A stretch of 20,094 bases of DNA from a virus: IMG/VR virus record IMGVR_UViG_3300006484_000077, positions 1 to 20,094 of that record; one strand, written 5' to 3'. Under the pieces are notes generated by a model. That model searched no databases. It was given only the letters and a program-made list of their open reading frames with translations, and was not told where the DNA came from. This document shows positions 6,164-15,100 of this stretch, piece by piece (position 1 is the stretch's first letter; each line of letters starts with the position of its first letter). A program made the translations under genes and the position numbers.

Positions 6164-9100
6164 TATAACTCTATACCCTTGCCTAATGTCTGCAACTCTT
6201 GTGCTTGTGTTGAGCCTGGGCTGTTTAAAATCGTATCACTTAAATCATTATATTGATAATGACTTGGATCTTCGTTTGCAAATGTAAGTTTTGTATTAGT
6301 TACATCTGTTATTGAATCACCTACACTTGCTAACACTTTAAATGTTCCTGCTAGTTCGCGTTTTGTAATTCCTAGTGTTGTAGCATCTGCTACAACATAT
6401 TCTATTAGTTCACCGTTTACATAGGCAATACCAACACTACTAAATGCAGCTGTGCTTGCTACGGTTATTGTTGTGTCTGCTAATGCAAGTGGTACTGATA
6501 ATGTTGTTTCGTTTGCTTCTGTTAATGCATATGTGTTTACATATCCACTGTAGTCTTGTATGTGTGCAAATGTTAATGAGTCATTAGCATGTGTGCTACC
6601 TGATGCATTTGTTTGCACATTAATTCTTAATAGTTCTAATGGTTTAATTTCTACTAAACTGTTTCTGTTATGACCGGTTGTTGTATAATTAAATAATTCG
6701 GGACTTTGAAAGTCTGGGCCTGCATATACATCTGAACCTTCACCTGTAATTGAATCAACAAATGTTGCGTTTGTAAAGTCAGCTCCTGCGTATATATCAC
6801 TGCCTCCATACACTGCATCATATGACTGTGGCTTAACAGTTATAATTGTTTGTGGAGTTTCAGTAACAGTTAGTCCTACTTCGTCAACATGTGTATGCTT
6901 GTTTAGTATTGTACTTGATTTAGTATGGAACGGCTTGACTTCCTGTATGTATCCAATTACATTATTAATTTTATCTTTAGTATACTTTCTAGCAGTTGTA
7001 TTAATTGCACCAGTAAATTCTAATCTAACATATGTTGTTTTTCTAATCCAAGTAGTTTGACTGAACGAACTTAATATATAATGTATAACACTAAAGAAGA
7101 ATGTATTCATTTGATGTTTGTTATAATCAACAAATATATCATTGTTCAGTGCATCCATTAATGTTTCCCAATAGTTGGCAATGTTTGCAAAGTCATATGG
7201 AGTTGAGTCCCATGCATTTTTATCCCATCCACCAATTGCTGATAACAAGGCTTCATCAAATTTAACTGTATTGTTCTTTTTAAGAACTAATTCCCATATG
7301 TTAGTTGATTCGTTGTATGCATATATTTCGCTTCTATCTACTGCATCTATCTCATCAAATATTCTCATCTTAACAACAGAATGATAATCTCTATCTATTG
7401 TATCTAACTCTGCATAAGTTTTAATTATCTTTGTATGTGTATATGTGCCTGTGTATGATTCTAATGTATAGTCAATCCATTTCCATAATAGCGTAGGGAA
7501 ATTATTAGCATTGAGAGTTTTATCCCAAGTACCTTCAAATTCGTCTTTTAAATTAATATGTTCAAGTTGCGTATTAAGTGTTACAACAGCATTTCTTCTT
7601 GCATCCGGCAAATCGTCAAACCATGTTTGACCAATAGACATGTCGTCTCCGTATCTGTTGAACCTGTGTAATGCTGAGTTTGGTATAGAATCTCCATTGC
7701 TATCAACTCCAGCGAAGTTAAGTTTCATAGCATTAACATAGTACTCTGGAATTAAATCTGAATCTTTAGCAATAAGAGTCCATTCGTTGTGTGAGTTATA
7801 TTTGTTACCTGCTTTGTTAATTTGTAATACAGTGTTTTCATCTTCAACATAGTAACTTATATTATCAACAAGGATTTCGTTAGCACCTGTTACTGCAAAC
7901 CAACTAATACCACTTGTTGATGGATTCTTAATTATATTGGCAACATCAAATGCTGATAGTGTTCTTGTATCTGATATAGATGTTTTATTCTTAACCCAGT
8001 AGTAATATACATCACTGTAAGATCCAGTTTCGTTGTTGTATTGTTTTTCAGTTGTATAATAATATAAAGTTTCTTTTGCAACACTGTCGTACACAGAATA
8101 TGCTTCGCCAGTTGCAATTGTTCCAAACAATTCTGTTGCATTGGATACTGCATCAGCATAGTCGTCTGGAGCTACACTTGATTTAATCCATTCCCATACT
8201 ATTATTTCTGCATCAGGATATAATGCACCCCATGTTGTTGTCTTGTATGATAAATTACCTTGATCGTAATCATAGTATCGTGCTTTACTTATGTCCCACC
8301 ATCTTGTTCCAACTTGCTCTGTGCCCCAAGCATTGTCTAAGTCTTCTGAGTAGTTGTCATCTGTTGATGTTGTGTAAATTGCGTTATCGGAGAAGTTAAT
8401 ATAATCTAAGTTTTCTTGAGCTATGCCAGGAATAATTTTTCTCATAGGATCCCATACTTCTAATTGTATCCTTGAAATGTTCTCTTTGTGATTATAAATT
8501 ATCACACTGTCAATGTCTTTATTAGTTGGCCTTGTTTCGTTGACTCTTATTAAATCAGTTATAATAGTACCAGTTCCAGTTATGCTAGTACCGTTTGATT
8601 TAAATACAGTTCCCACTACATTTTGAGATGCACCTAGTGGTGTAAAGTCTGTATTGCCTAATGTTAATATCGTATACAAGTTACCTACAACAAGTGTATC
8701 TGCATTAGTTTTAGTTTTACCTATTGTTTCAGAATATACATATGTTCCTCTGCGATAGTTGTTAGGAGCTGCGTTAAATGTTTCTAAATTACTAATAAAT
8801 GTATTGGCTGCGTTAGGTATATTCCATCGTGCCACATTATCTGCACCTGTTATATTATTATAAAGTGCTGTGCCATTACCGTCTCTTTGATCTATGTTTG
8901 CAAACCTAGTAGTTACTAGTGGCATAATTGATTGTGCATTACCACACTTCTCAATGTATTCGTCAATATAAAATATTTGAGTATCAGTTGAGTCTACCTT
9001 TGTTACTTTGTGTATACCGTCTATTGTTGGAGTAGTGTCTGTATTTAATAATTGTACCCAGTCTCCTACCTGTAATCCGTGTGGAAGGTTAGTTGTTATT

Positions 9101-12100
9101 TCTGCATCATTACCGTCTTTACTCGAAGCGCCAGCACATATGCCACATGTAGTAGCTGTGCCGCCTTCTGCTACTGTTAAAGCATTTGCAGATGCACTTG
9201 GTAAACTATACAATGGTGTTGAAGTTAATACTCCGCCTACATCTCTTTGTCTTTGTGTAACTTGTAGTACATTCCAACTCCAAAACTTTGTAACTACTGA
9301 GCCTGAGCTTTCAATTTCAAAGTCACTGTCATCTGCTACTAATATATTGTACAATGCTGGGTCGTCTACTATTGCAGTAAACTTAGCTGCATGATCGTCG
9401 TCCCATACATTATCAACATCACCAACTACTGCATCTATGATACCTGTTGGTAAACCAATCTGTGAGTTAAATGTAGTATCACCTAGTGATAAACTTGAAC
9501 CAGTGGATGATATTTTAATTTGATTACCAACTACAAGAATACTAACATCTGTTACACTTGCAGCAATTAGAGCCGCCTGTATGTCTGCTACTGCTTCAGA
9601 GAATGTTGCTTCGCGATTAACTGTTGTTGTACTAGTTGGATAGCTTGCACTTAGTCCTAAGTATGTTAATGTTGATCCAAGGCCGTCGGATAGCATTAAT
9701 GGATTAGAACCATCTGTATCTGTTAATACTAAGTTTCCACTAACAACTGTTGCAGTTATAGTAGGAGAAAGTGCGGCAGTGCCATTAATTTGATCTTTTA
9801 CTTCTTCAACTGTTAAATTTGCTGAGTTAACAATATTTGATACTGTTTGAGGAATAGGTCCTTTTTGTCCATTAATTGGATTTGTTATAAATCCTAATTC
9901 GTTATTTGATGATCCAGCTTTTAATGTTAGTTCAATGTCTATACTATCCGATGCTGCGCCACCATAACTTAATAGCAACAAATCTGTTACGCCGGATGTA
10001 TCAAGTGATGCTGTAAATCTAGAATCTGTTACTTGTGTATTAATACGAGCTACAACCTGTGATGAACTCATCTGATCTGGAACATGTTCTAGTGTTACCA
10101 CAATAGCATCATTTAATGCTGGTGGTGTACTAAATGTTAATGATTGTCCAAGTACTGTAAATGCATTTGTTGGAGTTCCACCTACAGTTACACTACCAAC
10201 ACCATATGTACTTCCGCTTAGTACTGTTGATATTGTAAATGTATCTGCTACTCCATCGCCTGTAAAGTTTTCAGTTAGGTCTGATGGTGTTGTGTCAAAG
10301 TTAACTACATAATCAACACCGGCACTTCCTGAAGCTCCAATATTAATAGTAATAGCTCTACCAGTAACATTTGATAAACTAGGTGGGCCAGCATTTGCAA
10401 GTATTTGTGCTGGAGCTGTAACTGTTGGTACGACTACTTTCTTATCAAATGTAATAGTAGCCATGTTAAGTGGGTAACCTATTGACAATGTTTCAGTATC
10501 GTCGAATGCAGTAAAACTTGATCCAGTTGCGACAATGTCATTAAATTCTGTATCTGTTTTTGATATAGTAACTGTTGTTCCGGCAATGTTTGCAACTGTT
10601 CCAAAATCAATTTCTCTAGCTGCAGTTGCCAAAGTCGATGTAGCTTCAATTGTTGGAGATGTTACATCAAGTCCAGTATAATCAACATTACACTCCCACA
10701 GAAGACCTCTATATCTCATTCGGTCACCTTTTTTAAAGCTAACTCTAGGACTCCAAGTTGGAACTGTTGCATAGTCTTCGGTACTATCAAACACAGTACT
10801 AAGTTGAGTTGAATTTAAAACACTATATTTTGTTTCACTAACTAATGCTTCTCCACCTGTAAGTATGTCACTTACTGAATTATCATAATCCAGTGTATCA
10901 AATGTCATAGACTTATCATTAACAATTTTACCGTTTGCTGCTTTAATTACATTTGATTCTGTAGATGCTTGATCAAATGTTATCATCTGTGGAGACGAAC
11001 TAACATCACTTGATACTATTTCTATTTCAAGTGCATTTTCAAAATCATCATTACCTAAATGTGACTGTCTAAACATATATTGTTCGTATGCTGAGATAGT
11101 TGTTTCGTTATTGTGAAGTATATCGCTTTTGCCTATATGCTCTATTGCACCTTTAGTACCTTTTTCGTTTAGCATACCTTGGTAATATTTTGTAAGTACA
11201 TTTTTATTGATGCCTAAATTGTCTAGCAACTGTCCTTCTACATTTCCAATTGTTAAGTCTTTTGCTTTTGAGAAAGATGGATTAAATTCATCTACATCTG
11301 TTCTATACATGTCATCAACACTTTGTACTGCACTATCAAAGTTTTGTACAATACTGTCATCAAATACTAAGTAACCAGGTGCCTTCTTTTCGCCTGTCCA
11401 TTGTTGTGTTCGTTGTCCGTCTAGTAAAAATCTTTCTTGTTTATTATTTTTAATCTCATCAAAGATATTCACTCCTAGTTTTGTTTTGTTTTCAAATATA
11501 ATAACATGATCGTAGTCAACAACTGCACTAGTAGTACTTCCTATCATTTGATTATCTTTTGTTTCAATTGTAACTTTACCGTCTGCACGTTTAATGCCTA
11601 GGCTGCTATTATCTATTCTAGTTGAATCTAATGCTAAGATATCATTACTGTTATATTTTAAATTATTATATTGATACACATGACCGCTTTTAGGAGAAAA
11701 GTTAACTTGTCTTCCTATTGTTAAAGTTATCTCACTATCTACTTCAGCAGTTAGTGTCCATTCCACAAATTCTATTGCTGAAACATCACCGTTATATTCT
11801 AGCTCATATCCTTGCATGTTCATCCAATTCCAATAACCTCTTATAAAGTTATAAGTGTCTTGTATTTTTTCAAACTGTGCATCATATTCAACTATGCTAG
11901 GTGTTGTAACAAATTTATTATATCGTCTTATTGTTTGTCCAGAAACATTTTGTGTTGTGTAATCTACAGCACTAATTAAGTTTGGCTCGTTGAATTTAAA
12001 CTCTCTTGTATTATTATTAAAGCCTCTAACTTTGTAACCTGTTAATGTTTTTGTAACTACTACTGAGCTTGCAGTTATTGATTTATTAACTGCACCTTCG

Positions 12101-15100
12101 TACATGCTAACATTAAAGTCGTCCATACCTAATGTAATGTCGCCCATTGCACTAGTTTCTGCTGAGATGTTTAATAAATGTTTGCTAGTAAATCCATTTA
12201 GTTTTGCTTGCAATTTAGTTATTAATGTTGAATATAAATCTTCTAAACTAAGTTCTATGCTGTTTCTAACTATATAGTTGTATTGTGCTTGTGCTATACC
12301 GTTTGCAGTAAATGGAATTTGTTGAAGTTTTATATCAACATTTAATGTATCAATAACTGAATCTGATCCATGATACGAAACAATTGGATGTCCTGTAAAG
12401 TCTAATCCTCTATCTATTAAACTAAGAGCCTCAGTTGATCCTGTTGCTCCGGGTGTTGTAAATCTGTATCTTGCTTTAGCAATAGTACTTAAATTGTCAT
12501 CTAGTATTTTAAAGTATCCTGTGCGTTCTAATGTGGTTGCAGATGCTTTATTAAGTGTTAAGCTCTCAATACTATTCTCATAAATTTTTCCTGGAATCTT
12601 AAAGTCTTTAGCAGATGGTAATAATTCTGTATAATGATTTAGGTTTGATATAATTGAGTTATGCTTGCCAATAATGCCTGGTTGGAAAAACTCTGACCAT
12701 GCTTTTGCAGGATTCAATTTTAATATTGCATCTAATAATACTGCTTGTCCTTCTGCACTTAGTCTCCATTGTGCTTCTGTTGGTCCCCAATCACCAAACA
12801 CAAAGTCTTGTTCTTTATCAATGTTTGAAAGCAATGATGAAGAATCTAATACTGTGCTAGGATCTTCTAATGTACCTGCTTCGGTAACTGGAGATTGCAA
12901 TACCCAATTCCATGTGTATCTTGCATTTCGTACAACATGTGTGCTAGTGCTACTTGGATTTGATACTATGCCTTTTGTTAATGCATTAATCAATGCATCA
13001 CGCTTTGTATTATCGCCGCCATTTACTGTAGTACGCCAGTCATAATTTGCATCCCACCATGTTGGTTTAAATGCGTGTCCTAGCATGTGCCAAGGAGTAA
13101 GGTGTGGTGTGCATGTTCCAAATAAATGTGTGTATGCACCCTTCCAATGTCCTGGCATTGATTCACTACCAATTGATAATGTACTGTAGTTCCAAGTAAA
13201 TGGATCAGTAGCATCATAATAGTTATCTGTATTTAAACTTGTAATTTTGTGTTGTAAAGCCCAATTGTAATAATGTTTTTCTAAATAATTATTTAAATCA
13301 TTTAATGCAAACCATGTGTTAGAATGATTAGTTGGTAAGTGTTCTACTGGAGAATTAAATCTATCTCTTCCACGATTCTCATCATTGTACATGTAATCTT
13401 CTTTAACTAGTCCAGCGTATATGCGTTTTTCTATTTCATATACTACTGCATTTACAGGATCAAATGTTGTAGAATTTATATCTATCAAACTAGTTTCATC
13501 TGTAACATCTATTTCTTTACCATCGTGTGTATATAATATGCCGTTGTTTACTTGTGGTTCTACACCATATGCTAATCCAAGTTTTACCATACTAGGCGGA
13601 ACAAAACTTGCTTCGTCCATTTTAATATGATAAACTTCTAATTTAGGTTTTGTAAATACACTATCCAATGTACTTTCATAATCAATTACTATCTCTACTG
13701 TGTCGCTTAAGAATCTATAATCTCTGTCTTTTAAAAGAAGTCGTCTAACTTGCTTGTCGTTGCCATCGTGTTCAGTTAAGTAAACATATACATGATCTCT
13801 AATATTAGTATCACCATTAAATACAAATCTTGTTTTAAATATTTTAGGAAAGTTTATTGCTGGTGCTAGTCCTTCTAAAACAAATGTTTGCTGGTTAGCA
13901 AGGTCACCATATATCATATTTGATGTGCTATATAATTTATTCTTTTGTTTGTTTCTAATAATAGCAGCTAATGTATTATCTGCTAGTTCTTGGATACTAG
14001 CTGCGCCAGATGACACAAACTCTCTTCTAGCCTGAGCACCAATTCTTGTTCTAAATGCATCAAACTCTTTTCCTTGTTCTAGCAATGCTCCTGTAATAGA
14101 CACATGCTTATTAGAGTAGTTAATGTCGTGCATTGCACTACTATTCTCGTGTACAAAAATTGTTCCACCATATTGTGTAGTATGTGGTATGCTAGCAAAG
14201 TTATTATCATTAAGCATAGTGCCATTGAATCCTGGCATTGTGTTTAGTTTATCTGTCCAATGATTAATAGTTTCACTGATTGTAAATGTTTCGATCATTG
14301 TATTGGTTGTGTTGTGAACATGTACATCTGGCAAACTTACATTAGTTGTTTTGTTTTGTAAATCGTTGCTTCTCCAACTAAAGTCAACTAAGTCATCAAC
14401 TGCTAATACATTTTCGTCAATTGATATAGTTGTTGCATCAACTGTTACCTTTGATGGGTCAATGTTCTTGCCGTTTACTGTGAGTTTGTAAAGAGGGTGG
14501 TCGCATTCTTTTGTTATTATAAATGATTGCAAACATTCTGTACCATAAGCAATAATATCAAAGTAAGTATCATTACTTGATGCACTTGTTACTAATGTTA
14601 TTTTATTTCCTGTTCTTGTAAATGTAATTTCCGGAATAGGCGTTACTTCAATGTCAACACCATGTGAGAAAATTTTCAAGTTCTGGGTTGTTAAGTTTTC
14701 AAATTCAATTGTTTGATTTTCGCCTACTGTGTATAATTCTGCATTATATATTTGCATTACATTACAAGTACCGTTGTTGTGTTCTGTTGTAATTGAAATA
14801 TTGTCGTTTACATTATGAATCACATATACTGGTTGTGTGCGCCAGTTATCATATCCATGTGGTAGTATTAGTGGTGTGTCTACTGTATCTACTTTATACT
14901 GAGTAGTTGTAAACGCACCTGCATTATCACCTGCTGGTGTGTAAATAGTTTTTAGCACATTATCTTGTTTAAAGAAATTGTAACCTACTTGTTCCTTTGA
15001 GTAAGTTGCTCTATGGTATTCTGCATTTGAATGATTAGTATAATATTTGTGAGTTAATATAAAGTTTTCAAATTCATATTCAGCACCCTTGGGTGTGTCT

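Noticed and set aside
7932-8159. Minus-strand open frame in another frame of the giant gene
   Set aside because: Low-complexity Gln/Leu-rich product within a strongly supported longer gene; no start signal.
9008-9394. Plus-strand open frame of 128 residues and similar ones such as 12665-13045
   Set aside because: They lie wholly inside the giant gene on the other strand, lack ribosome-binding sites and have a composition typical of reversed coding DNA.
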